Positions 17,001 to 23,905 of a DNA stretch of 38,691 bases are shown here, piece by piece. Under the pieces are notes generated by a model. It was not told the DNA's origin, did not search any database, and saw only the letters and a list, made by a program, of their open reading frames with translations. The translations under genes were made by a program, and so were the position numbers. Source of the stretch: CAZUCD01 sp964618855 (GTDB lineage Bacteria; Sumerlaeota; Sumerlaeia; SLMS01; JANRJK01); the NCBI GenBank assembly GCA_964618855.1, contig CAZUCD010000012.1, positions 1 through 38,691 on the forward strand, written 5' to 3'. Position 1 is the stretch's first letter. Every line of letters starts with the position of its first letter.

Positions 17001-18637
17001 TCCTCGCGCCGGACCCGGACCTGGTCCTGTCCCTCGCCGATGATCGGCGCGTCGTCTCCCTGCGCAGGCGACTGACGGGGGAGTTGATCCGTACGATCGG
17101 ACCGCTCGGGGCTCCTTACGCCTCCCATGACTTCACCCGCGACTCCTCCATCGTCGCGGTGGGGGACGCGGCAGGGGAAGTGTGCGTCGAGGACGTTTCG
17201 ACTTCGAGCGCTCTGTGGAGGGCCAGAGTTGGCAAGGGGACTCCGGTGCTGGTCCGAGCCGCGGGGGCGACAGGCCGGTTGTTGGTTCTGGCACCGGGTG
17301 AGGACGTCATCCGCGAACTCGAAACTCTCAGCGGACGTCCGACGGCCACCTATGGGAGTGGCGGCACCCCGCTGGCCAGCTTCTTCTGCGACGCGGGCGG
17401 GACGCTCGTCGCGGGGATGGGGGAGGGCGGCGCGTCGTTCATTTGGGACAGAGTCTCAGGCCGCCTCAAAAGCACATTCAAGGCGTCCTCATCCACCTCC
17501 GGTCGCGGGTCGTTTCTTCCCGAGGGCAGGAGATTGCTGCTGCCTTCGGCCGACGGGTTCCAAGTGTTCGACACGGAGACGGGGCGCGAAGTGGCAGCGA
17601 TTTTCGATTCGGCCTTCATGCAGGCGACCCCTGATGGCGGTCACCTGCTGTTTGGGGAGAATCGCAACTCTTGGATCCTGGCCCTGGCCCCATGGAGTTC
17701 ACCCCTGCTCGCACAATACCCCGGGGGCACATTCGAGGAGCGGTTCCGGAACTGGCGCCTCGCCCGCTACCGCGCCTGGTGGGTCCGCGACAGGGGATTC
17801 TGGGCGGAAAAGCTCCTTCCCGGCGCCGTCATGGCCGAGGATGTGGACGTGGTGGAGCGGCCGGACATCGTGGAGGGCTACCTCGACGGGATTGTCGATG
17901 GGTTGCCCTTGATGGACCCGGGTCACCTGGAGCTGCTGGAGCGCTGCATCAGCTTCCGGCAGTCGTTGCGACTCCGCGCGCTGATGGCGCCGGGTTCGGC
18001 GACGGAGATGGATCGCGGCGACTTCGAGCGTCTCGACCGCGCCTTCGGGATCGTGCGCGACCCGGCGATCCGCGAGTTCATCGACTACATGGCCCTGCGT
18101 GCTGCGGCTGGCGAGGCGACGAGGGCTCTCCAGATCAAGAGCGGGGCGAGGGAGGGACCGGGCGACTCGTCTCTCCTCGAGCCGGCGCGGCTCCTGGTTC
18201 GCGTTGGGGAACGGGACGCTGCGGTTTCGCTCCTTCGGCTCGAAGTCGCGTGGGCTTGGCTCGCCCAGCACGAAGCCCCGGGCGCAGAGGAAGCGCTGCG
18301 GCGGCTGGGGGGGTCCCTGCCCACGAGGCCCCCCGCGGACGCCATCGCCTTGGCCGGCGACGAGGCCGCTGCCGTGGAAGTGGATGCGGTTGCGGATCGC
18401 GAGCGGCGGCGGGCAGATTACCTCCTCGCTGTCGCCAAGCCACCGGACTTTGGCCGGTTGATCGAGGCTCGCTGGAATCCTCGATTCCTCCGCGACCTCC
18501 CGGGGCTGAGGGAGGAGTTTGTGCTTCTCGCGAGGGAAATCCGGCACGAGATCGCATCGGACATCGCCAGTGGGGCGTCCAGCATGCGGCCAGCCGCAGA
18601 ATTCGACAAACTGATGGCCGGGTCCGATGGGTTCTAA
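14012..18637 (+). CDS. Ser/Thr protein kinase with transmembrane segment and WD40-like repeats
   Basis: A 1541-aa receptor-style kinase. The kinase domain is at about residues 71-362: glycine loop GRGGHG 80-85, Lys102 in VAIK, HRD 206-208, DWG 226-228 in place of DFG, and GTPAYMAPEQ 258-267. The metal-binding Asn that normally follows HRDLKPx is Gln213. A helical linker with the motif ALWPENP (404-410) and a single membrane helix (about 472-492) follow. Then comes a long region of WD40-like repeats (about 560-1230; SADGSVLAHANGG, SPDGRFVAASNGD, LTSSADGTTRIWDAR) and a helical tail. The start used is GTG 14012; the first 70 residues look disordered, so a later start cannot be excluded. The next kinase gene overlaps its last 11 bases. 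The kinase is presumably inside and the propeller outside. Ligand and targets are unknown. Confidence 0.93.
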   Translation: MTEGTGRRDIPIGLPALPTASYNPAKIGGVRAVRHEDANGHPADTAEPIHSHGVGGQEGPSSEIDPLQRVSGFDFVRVVGRGGHGEVWEGTQARLGRAVAIKRLRPGMVASTRTRDSAEILRAFRHEALTAASLDHPNIVPVYDFGVNDAGEHILAMKLVRGTAWDELLRRDWEEMRAEDYLAFHLPILASVCQAVAFAHSKGLIHRDLKPSQVMIGEFGETLLMDWGLALRVGRDGTAHEPGVGEIPEVAKASNPAGTPAYMAPEQTSQDPAGLGLWTDIYLLGGILYQILTGRPPHLTNSAAASFERAASGVVTPPTWASSGRPVPAELEELAMASLSSSPAQRPESVREFLARLNAYLSGATRRQESEAISSRVAIALLERTLTDYAGFTEALSRLGESDALWPENPVVARLRRDIQIEFAETALANGDLTLARAVISAIDDRGIREGLQTRTEDAARVLERQRRNLRFATTASFVLLAGIIIAGAAFSWRLEHARQKEFDLRVRAQTAEMRAAGELNYSSGLLAGSLIDQGRIEQARAVLWQIPEEARDWEWGLNAARAYQSLREYSFQTLAASPDDSHVVSLGVAGREGAPLVLRDLESGRIVRSLESGPGNLLSCRFLDTGKEVASVWSSGVVLIEPVSGGGPARRAEFPGDGLRAVALSADGSVLAHANGGVEVRVIDVATGRELSRFDYECPARLRPTVMLDVSPDGRFVAASNGDAVAVWDLREGRIAWNAPEFPWDDVTALGLDATSTHLWFTVRMYSTGVVDLRQGSRGLVYLNEGAKSAATVLADKGLVIAAGLPGRTGILSSTTGDTKHVLFLPEPAQAAWASADGSLAATACGGVIDVWNVSNGVHQTRLLGHAEDVDFVHFLAGGSRLLTSSADGTTRIWDARSPTDLPRFHGEGPSLQREGRHHIAIGDSRVTVRSISTGLPVGVCGLNMAWYYSVLVTPDDAEIITLGVEHEDHVVDTYSVAEGRTVARVGFGKNVSRNFLAPDPDLVLSLADDRRVVSLRRRLTGELIRTIGPLGAPYASHDFTRDSSIVAVGDAAGEVCVEDVSTSSALWRARVGKGTPVLVRAAGATGRLLVLAPGEDVIRELETLSGRPTATYGSGGTPLASFFCDAGGTLVAGMGEGGASFIWDRVSGRLKSTFKASSSTSGRGSFLPEGRRLLLPSADGFQVFDTETGREVAAIFDSAFMQATPDGGHLLFGENRNSWILALAPWSSPLLAQYPGGTFEERFRNWRLARYRAWWVRDRGFWAEKLLPGAVMAEDVDVVERPDIVEGYLDGIVDGLPLMDPGHLELLERCISFRQSLRLRALMAPGSATEMDRGDFERLDRAFGIVRDPAIREFIDYMALRAAAGEATRALQIKSGAREGPGDSSLLEPARLLVRVGERDAAVSLLRLEVAWAWLAQHEAPGAEEALRRLGGSLPTRPPADAIALAGDEAAAVEVDAVADRERRRADYLLAVAKPPDFGRLIEARWNPRFLRDLPGLREEFVLLAREIRHEIASDIASGASSMRPAAEFDKLMAGSDGF

Positions 18638-21600
18638 TCCGGCGGAACGATCGCCGACCGACGGCACGGAATCCGTTCTTCGCGGCCACGTCCCCGAGAC
18701 GACCGCGCCGGGGGACCTCCCGCCGGAGCCACACTCGTCCTACGATCCAGGGCGGTCACGGCTGACGCTCGATTCGCACGGGCACGAGGAGTCGCACGCG
18801 ACAACATCACTGCGCCCGGAAGGGGCGGACGCGGCCGAAGTTGGGCCGGCACTCGAGGGCGGATTCACGATCGGCACGATGATCGCCCGCGGAGGCATGG
18901 GCGAGGTTTGGCGCGCCGAACAGCGCTCCCTGTCCCGCGAGGTTGCAGTCAAGCGGCTGCGCGAGAAGTACTACGCCCCGGCGAGGGGGAAGGACGCCAT
19001 CGCGCAGGCCGAGCGGCTCTTCCGCGTCGAGGCGGTCACGACCGCGCTCCTCGAGCATCCAAACATCGTCCCCGTGTACGACCTTGGGCGCGACGAAGCT
19101 GGGCGGCCACTGCTTGCGATGAAGCTGGTCAAGGGAGTGCCCTGGAGCCAGAAGCTGCGCTCGGACCGTGGCGCCCTCCCCCGCCGCGAGTTCCTCGCGC
19201 GCCACCTTGGGCACCTCATCCAAGTCGCCCAGGCGGTCGCATTCGCGCACTCGCGCGGGATCGTGCATCGCGACCTGAAGCCATCGCAGGTCATGCTCGG
19301 CGACTTCGGCGAAGTCCTGCTGATGGACTGGGGACTCGCCGTGGTGCATGGGACCGAGCACGAGGGGGGCGAGGCCGGCCCGGAACTCCTGCCCCCGTTC
19401 CTCCCGCGTGGCGAGACGGCGTCGAGCCCGTCCGGCACCCCAGCCTACATGGCGCCCGAACAGACCGAGTCCAAGGCGACTCGCGTCGGCACCTGGACGG
19501 ACATCTACCTGCTCGGGGGGATCCTCTACGAGCTGCTGACGGGCACGCCCCCGCACGAGGCGAACTCATCGCGCGCCGCCTTTGCGCGCGCCGCGGCCAG
19601 CGTGGTCGAGCCGCCTTCGGTGCGTGCGCCCGGGGAGGAGATCCCGCGCGACCTCGAGGCGGTCGCCATGCGCGCGCTCAGCAACGATCCGGTGGACCGC
19701 CATGCGAACGCGGGCGAGTTCATCGCGGCGCTGGAGGCCCACCTCGGGGGCGCCTCGCGCCGCGAGCAGTCGCGAGCGATGACCGCCGAGGCGGGCCGCC
19801 GCCTGGAGGACGGTCCCCCGGGCTACGCCGCGTTCAGCGAGATCTCCGTGAAGTTGAACGACGCCCGGGCGCTGTGGCCCGAAAACCCCGATGCGCAGCG
19901 GTTGCTGCTGGAGTGCGCGCGTCGCTTCGGCAATCGGGCGCTCGCGGCCGGGGACCTCGGCCTTGCCCGGCTTCAGGCGGGGCTCCTCCCGGAGTCCGCC
20001 GCCAGGACGGAGCTCGAGCGCGGGATCGCCGGCGCCGAACAGGACCATCGCCGGGCGATCTCGCAGAGGCGGATCGCCATCTCCGTGGCGGCTGCCCTGT
20101 GCCTGGCACTGGCCGGCGGAGTCTGGGGGCACCTTGCGGAGCAGCGCCGCGCAGCGGAAAGACTGCGTGCCGCCAACGCGCAACTGACCGAACAGAATGC
20201 CCGCGCCGTCCGTGCCCGCGAGGATGCCGAGGGTCTAATCACATTCATGCTAGGGGACCTTCAGCCCAGGCTCGTGCCCATTGGCCAGCTCGGCATCCTA
20301 AATGAGGTCGGCGACCGCGCGCTTGGCTACTTCGAGTCGCTCCCGCCGACCGAAGCGACGGAAGGCACGCAGGCCAACCACGCGCTCGCCCTCCGGCAGA
20401 TTGGCGCGGTCAGGCGCGAACAGGGCAACTACACGGGCGCACTCGAGGCATTGACGGCATCCCAGCGTGTCGTGGACGCCGCTCTGGCAGCAGAGCCGGG
20501 GAACCGTTCGTGGCTCGAGGAAAGGGCCAGGAACTTCCTTGAGATATCGAGCGTGAACCACGGGCAGGCCGACCTCGCGCGCGCCGAGGAAAACGCCCGC
20601 GCGGCACAGTCCATCGCGCGGGACCTTGCCGCATCCGGGACGAACCCGGCGGCCGTGGAACTGCTGGTCCTGCTGGCGAGGTGCACCGAGGCCGTTGGAA
20701 ACGTCCTCCTCGGCCGTGGGGACGTCTCGGGTGCGGCGGGCGAGTTCGCCGACCATCTTGCAACAAGCGAGCGCCTGCTCCAGGGCGAGGGTGGGCGTGC
20801 CTCTCGGCTCGTGCGGCTGCATTCGCTGTCGCTCACGAACGTCGCGTACGTGGCGCGGTTGCGCGGGGCCTTGCCGGATGCACTCGCGAAGTACCGGGAA
20901 GCCCTTGGGGAGCTAGAGCAGATCGCAGTGGCCGAGCCGGCCGACATGTCGATCAAGAATGACATCAACGTGACGTGCGACCGGATCGGCTCGATCTCGA
21001 TGTCGCTTGGCCAGTATGGCGTGGCCCTCGAGCACTACCTGCGCGCGCTTTCGGCTGTTGGCGAAATGGTCGAGCACGACCCAACGAACACAATGTGGAA
21101 GCGCGGGCGGACGGTGGCCTTCGTGCGGGTCGGCACCGTGCGGGAGGCGCAGGGGGACTACGAGGGGGCGTTGTCGGACTACACCCGCGCGCTGGAGGCT
21201 GCCGCGGACTTGATGCGTTCCTCACCGGGCAACGGCCAGGGACGCAACCTGGCCGCCTGGGCCAAGTCGAACATGGGCAGCGCGCTCCTCGCACTCGGTC
21301 GCCGGGAGGAAGCCCTCGCGGTACTCCACGAGGTCGTTGAGGAGCGACGAGACATCCTGCGCCTGGGTAAGGAAAACTGGTGGTGGGAGAGCGACCTTGC
21401 GGTCGCGCTCCACGACGAGGGACGCGCCCTTCTAGAGTTGGGGCGGACCACCGAGGCTGCGGCGCTGTTCGAGGAGGCTGTCTCGATCGTGGAACCCCTG
21501 GCGGCGAGGCAGCCGGAGAATGCCTTCTGGCAGAACCTGCTCGCCGTGACCCTCCTTATGAGGGGGGAGGCTGCCGCCGCGGCGGGTGGCGATGGATCCA

Positions 21601-21803
21601 CATTCGTGGAGAGGGCGCGCGAGATCGCACTGCGAACGTCTCAAACCACTGGGGATGCGCAGCACCGGCTGACCCTTGCGCGCGCGGAACTGGCATCGGG
21701 CAACGTGCGCGGGGCCGCCAACATCCTCCGGGAGCTGCGCGCCGGCGGGATGCTTGGCCGGGACCTAGACGCGCTGGAGGCGAGGCTGAAGGAAGCAGAA
21801 TAG
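18627..21803 (+). CDS. Ser/Thr protein kinase with transmembrane segment and TPR repeats
   Basis: A 1058-aa paralogue of the preceding kinase. The kinase domain is at about residues 79-374: glycine loop ARGGMG 87-92, Lys109 in VAVK, HRD 214-216, Gln221 where Asn is usual, DWG 234-236, and GTPAYMAPEQ 270-279. The same linker follows (ALWPENP 415-421, then AAGDLGLARLQ), then one membrane helix at about 481-500 and a short coiled coil. The segment FMLGDLQPRLVPIGQLGIL (540-558) is a conserved lead-in to TPR blocks in many bacterial signalling proteins. About a dozen TPR-type repeats fill 585-1058 (for example EGALSDYTRALEAA, REEALAVLHEVVEE). The ATG lies inside the end of the upstream gene, so translation is probably coupled. 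TPRs normally bind peptides or partner proteins; the ligand is unknown. Confidence 0.94.
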   Translation: MGSNPAERSPTDGTESVLRGHVPETTAPGDLPPEPHSSYDPGRSRLTLDSHGHEESHATTSLRPEGADAAEVGPALEGGFTIGTMIARGGMGEVWRAEQRSLSREVAVKRLREKYYAPARGKDAIAQAERLFRVEAVTTALLEHPNIVPVYDLGRDEAGRPLLAMKLVKGVPWSQKLRSDRGALPRREFLARHLGHLIQVAQAVAFAHSRGIVHRDLKPSQVMLGDFGEVLLMDWGLAVVHGTEHEGGEAGPELLPPFLPRGETASSPSGTPAYMAPEQTESKATRVGTWTDIYLLGGILYELLTGTPPHEANSSRAAFARAAASVVEPPSVRAPGEEIPRDLEAVAMRALSNDPVDRHANAGEFIAALEAHLGGASRREQSRAMTAEAGRRLEDGPPGYAAFSEISVKLNDARALWPENPDAQRLLLECARRFGNRALAAGDLGLARLQAGLLPESAARTELERGIAGAEQDHRRAISQRRIAISVAAALCLALAGGVWGHLAEQRRAAERLRAANAQLTEQNARAVRAREDAEGLITFMLGDLQPRLVPIGQLGILNEVGDRALGYFESLPPTEATEGTQANHALALRQIGAVRREQGNYTGALEALTASQRVVDAALAAEPGNRSWLEERARNFLEISSVNHGQADLARAEENARAAQSIARDLAASGTNPAAVELLVLLARCTEAVGNVLLGRGDVSGAAGEFADHLATSERLLQGEGGRASRLVRLHSLSLTNVAYVARLRGALPDALAKYREALGELEQIAVAEPADMSIKNDINVTCDRIGSISMSLGQYGVALEHYLRALSAVGEMVEHDPTNTMWKRGRTVAFVRVGTVREAQGDYEGALSDYTRALEAAADLMRSSPGNGQGRNLAAWAKSNMGSALLALGRREEALAVLHEVVEERRDILRLGKENWWWESDLAVALHDEGRALLELGRTTEAAALFEEAVSIVEPLAARQPENAFWQNLLAVTLLMRGEAAAAAGGDGSTFVERAREIALRTSQTTGDAQHRLTLARAELASGNVRGAANILRELRAGGMLGRDLDALEARLKEAE

Positions 21804-21861
21804 TCTCAATGGCGCGCGCTTTTGGATTGCGCCGCGGGGCCGTGGGTCTACTCTACCCCGC

Positions 21862-21920
21862 TTTGCGTCGCAGGGGCTCCGTCCCCTCCAGAACGCAAAT
21901 CCGACCGGAAAATCGGGATT
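21862..21920 (+). promoter_or_regulatory. Structured 5' leader of rplS (candidate cis-regulatory RNA)
   Basis: A two-part hairpin lies 75-112 bases ahead of rplS. The outer stem TTTGCGT (21862-21868) pairs perfectly with ACGCAAA (21893-21899), and the inner stem AGGGG (21872-21876) with CCCCT (21883-21887), leaving small internal loops. A second hairpin overlaps it: AATCCGA (21898-21904) with TCGGGATT (21913-21920), one bulged G. The two share two bases at the junction, so they may stack or compete. Autoregulatory leaders are known for L19 in other phyla; this one is not matched to any of them. Confidence 0.45.
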
Positions 21921-21973
21921 CGTCTGCGGCCGCGGCGTTCCTGTTCCGGCGTGATCCGAGCGAAGTGATTTCC

Positions 21974-22369
21974 ATGCATCCGCTGACTCGTGAAGTTGAA
22001 AAGGCGCAGATGCGCAGCGACGTTCCGTCGTTTCGCCCCGGGGACACCGTCGTGGTGTCGCTCCGGATCGTGGAAGGTGACAAGGAACGCGTCCAGGACT
22101 TCGAGGGCACGGTGATCGGTCGCAAGGGCGAAGGCCTGCGCGAGACGTTCACGGTGCGCCGCGTCTCTTTCGGAATCGGCATGGAGCGCATTTTTCCGCT
22201 CCACAGCCCCCGGATCGAGAAGATCGAGGTGAAGCGCCGCGGTCGCGTCCGCCGCGCCAAGCTTGGCTACCTGCGCAACCTGAGCGGCAAGAAGGCCCGC
22301 ATCCGCGAGCGCCGCGAAGTGCACGGCGACGCCAAGGCCACCCCGGCCGAAGGCTCCGCAAACTCCTGA
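21974..22369 (+). CDS. rplS: 50S ribosomal protein L19
   Basis: Large-subunit protein at the 30S-50S interface. The product is 131 aa against about 115 usually, the excess being a C-terminal tail (HGDAKATPAEGSANS). The family core is clear: RPGDTVVVSLRIVEGDKERVQ, FEGTVIGRKGEG, RETFTVRRVSFGIGMER, FPLHSPRIEKIEV, GRVRRAKLGYLR. The frame is open well upstream, but the ATG at 21974 gives the standard MHPLTREVEKAQ start. It usually sits next to trmD and rpsP; here it is alone, 158 bp ahead of rpsF, with a structured leader. Confidence 0.97.
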   Translation: MHPLTREVEKAQMRSDVPSFRPGDTVVVSLRIVEGDKERVQDFEGTVIGRKGEGLRETFTVRRVSFGIGMERIFPLHSPRIEKIEVKRRGRVRRAKLGYLRNLSGKKARIRERREVHGDAKATPAEGSANS

Positions 22370-22436
22370 AACGAAACCGCCCGGGCGCCGCGCGCGCCGG
22401 GGCACAATCCTCCGCCATCGGCGGGGGCTCGACCGT

Positions 22437-22458
22437 GCCACCGGGTTTCCCGGCTGGC
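22437..22458 (+). promoter_or_regulatory. Hairpin in the rpsF leader
   Basis: GCCA-CCGGG pairs with CCCGG-TGGC across a TTT loop, with one bulged C on the 3' side (9 bp in all). An 8-bp hairpin, CCTCCGCC/GGCGGGGG with an ATC loop, lies about 30 bases earlier. S6:S18-binding leaders ahead of rpsF are known in many bacteria and contain an exposed CCG. This hairpin has CCG in its stem, so the match to that class is only suggestive. Confidence 0.3.
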
Positions 22459-22526
22459 GCTCATTCCCTGCCCGGCGCACCGTGACACGCGGGCTACGCC
22501 TGGCAAACCCACAGGGAGAAGGCTCT

Positions 22527-23009
22527 TTGTCAACGCACACCTATGAACTGATCGTGGTTCTCGACCCGACCGTCGGCGACGACAAGGTGAAGTCCACCTG
22601 CTCGCGCCTCGAGGCGGTGATCGCGGAACACGGCGGCGCGCTCCAGAAGCGCGACGACTGGGGCAAGCGCAGGCTTGCCTATGAGATCCGCAAGAAGCGC
22701 GAGGGACTCTACGTCCTCTTCATCTTCGACGCGCCGACCAACACGGAACTGCTGGCCGAAGTGAAGCGCCTCTGCCTCATCGACGAGTCGATGCTGCGGC
22801 ACCTGCTGGTGCGCGCGGTGGTCGGCAAGTCCGCGGGCGACCCCGCCCTCGCCGAGAAGGCACTCAGCGCGATGGCGGCCGGACAGCGTGGCGGCCCGCG
22901 CCGCGAGCGCTACGACCGTGGCGACCGCGGCGACCGCGGTGGTGATCGCCCCGCGCATGCACCCGTCGATGCGGCGCCAGCCGAAGCGGCGCCCAGCGCG
23001 GAAGCCTGA
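22527..23009 (+). CDS. rpsF: 30S ribosomal protein S6 with extended C-terminal tail
   Basis: Small-subunit platform protein that pairs with S18. The start is TTG at 22527, giving MSTHTYELIVVLDP, with a strong AGGGAGAAGG ribosome site 6 bases ahead; an upstream ATG would add 15 unrelated residues. The core matches the family: YELIVVLDP, GKRRLAYEIRKKREGLYVLF and RHLLVRAVV. The product is 160 aa against about 95-135 usually. The extra C-terminal part contains RYDRGDRGDRGGDRP followed by an Ala/Pro-rich end, probably disordered. A similar GDRGDRGGD stretch is in the N-terminal tail of the downstream rpsR product. First gene of the rpsF-ssb-rpsR-rplI operon. Confidence 0.96.
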   Translation: MSTHTYELIVVLDPTVGDDKVKSTCSRLEAVIAEHGGALQKRDDWGKRRLAYEIRKKREGLYVLFIFDAPTNTELLAEVKRLCLIDESMLRHLLVRAVVGKSAGDPALAEKALSAMAAGQRGGPRRERYDRGDRGDRGGDRPAHAPVDAAPAEAAPSAEA

Positions 23010-23042
23010 CCCAAGGAATCCACACCCGGGAGACTGGCACAC

Positions 23043-23498
23043 ATGGGCGCCTACATCACCATCCACGGCAACATCGGCAAGGCTCCGGAGTTCAAGTCGC
23101 TCCCTTCGGGGGTCGAGGTGGCGGAGTTCTCCGTCGCCGTCAACCACTGGAAGGGCCGCGACCGCGAGGCCACGACATCGTGGTTCCGCATCAGCATCTT
23201 CGGAAAGCCCGCCGAGGCGGTTCGTGACTGGCAGAAGGGCGACATGGTGATCGTGAACGGGGAGCTTGAACTGCGCGAATATACGGCGCAGGACGGCTCC
23301 AAGCGCACGAGTGCCGACCTCAAGGGACAGGGATTCACAAACGTCAGCAAGATGATGCGCGCGCGCGGTGGCGGTTCGGGTGCCGGCATGGCCGGCGAGT
23401 CCGGACCGGGATGGACGGAGAGCCGCCCCTCGCAGGCGCCGGCCCCGCGCCCCCCCGCACCAAGCCCGCGCGACGCCGAGGACGACCTGCCGTTCTGA
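23043..23498 (+). CDS. ssb: Single-stranded DNA-binding protein
   Basis: Binds and protects single-stranded DNA in replication, recombination and repair. The 151-aa product has an N-terminal OB fold (about 1-105; YITIHGNIGKAPEFKSLPSG, VAEFSVAVNHWKG, WFRISIFGKPAEAVRDWQKGDMV). A Gly/Pro-rich flexible linker follows. It ends with the acidic tip EDDLPF, which recruits partner proteins in this family. The ATG has GGGAGA 9 bases ahead. The position between rpsF and rpsR is the classical one in many phyla. Confidence 0.96.
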   Translation: MGAYITIHGNIGKAPEFKSLPSGVEVAEFSVAVNHWKGRDREATTSWFRISIFGKPAEAVRDWQKGDMVIVNGELELREYTAQDGSKRTSADLKGQGFTNVSKMMRARGGGSGAGMAGESGPGWTESRPSQAPAPRPPAPSPRDAEDDLPF

Positions 23499-23550
23499 CG
23501 GATCCAGCAACCAAGAGCCTTCCGACGAAAACCTTCAGGAGAACGATTCC

Positions 23551-23880
23551 ATGTCCGACATGATGCCAGAGGGCGGCGAACCAGAAATCGCCGCCATGCC
23601 CGCAGAGGGCGCGCGGGGCCGCGGTGGCGACCGTGGCGACCGCGGGGGCGATCCCCGTGGCCGGCGCCGCTTCCAGCGCCGCAAGGTCTGCTACTTCACG
23701 CTCATCAAGGCGCAGTACGTCGACTACAAGAACGCCGAGACGCTTCGCCGTTTCGTGACGGACCGCGGCAAGATCCTCCCCCGCCGCGTCACCGGCACGT
23801 CCGCGAAGTTCCAGCGCCTTCTCACCACAGCGATCAAGAGGGCGCGCCACCTTGCCCTCCTGCCGTTCGCAGCCCACTGA
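23551..23880 (+). CDS. rpsR: 30S ribosomal protein S18 with N-terminal Gly/Arg/Asp-rich tail
   Basis: Small-subunit platform protein, partner of S6. The core (about residues 37-105) is canonical: RRKVCYFTLIKAQYVDYKN, LRRFVTDRGKILPRRVTGTSAKFQ and AIKRARHLALLPF. Only one Cys is present, so this is the form without the zinc-binding cysteines. The 109-aa product is longer than the usual 75-90 because of an N-terminal tail with ARGRGGDRGDRGGDPRGRRR. The ATG at 23551 has AGGAG about 9 bases ahead; the open frame upstream of it overlaps ssb and is not coding. The tail resembles the C-terminal tail of S6 in this window. Confidence 0.96.
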   Translation: MSDMMPEGGEPEIAAMPAEGARGRGGDRGDRGGDPRGRRRFQRRKVCYFTLIKAQYVDYKNAETLRRFVTDRGKILPRRVTGTSAKFQRLLTTAIKRARHLALLPFAAH

Positions 23881-23905
23881 GACCGACCACCAGGAGACTA
23901 CCACC

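Noticed and set aside
23368..23550. Extension of rpsR into ssb
   Set aside because: It lies in another frame of ssb and rpsR has AGGAG and ATG at 23551.
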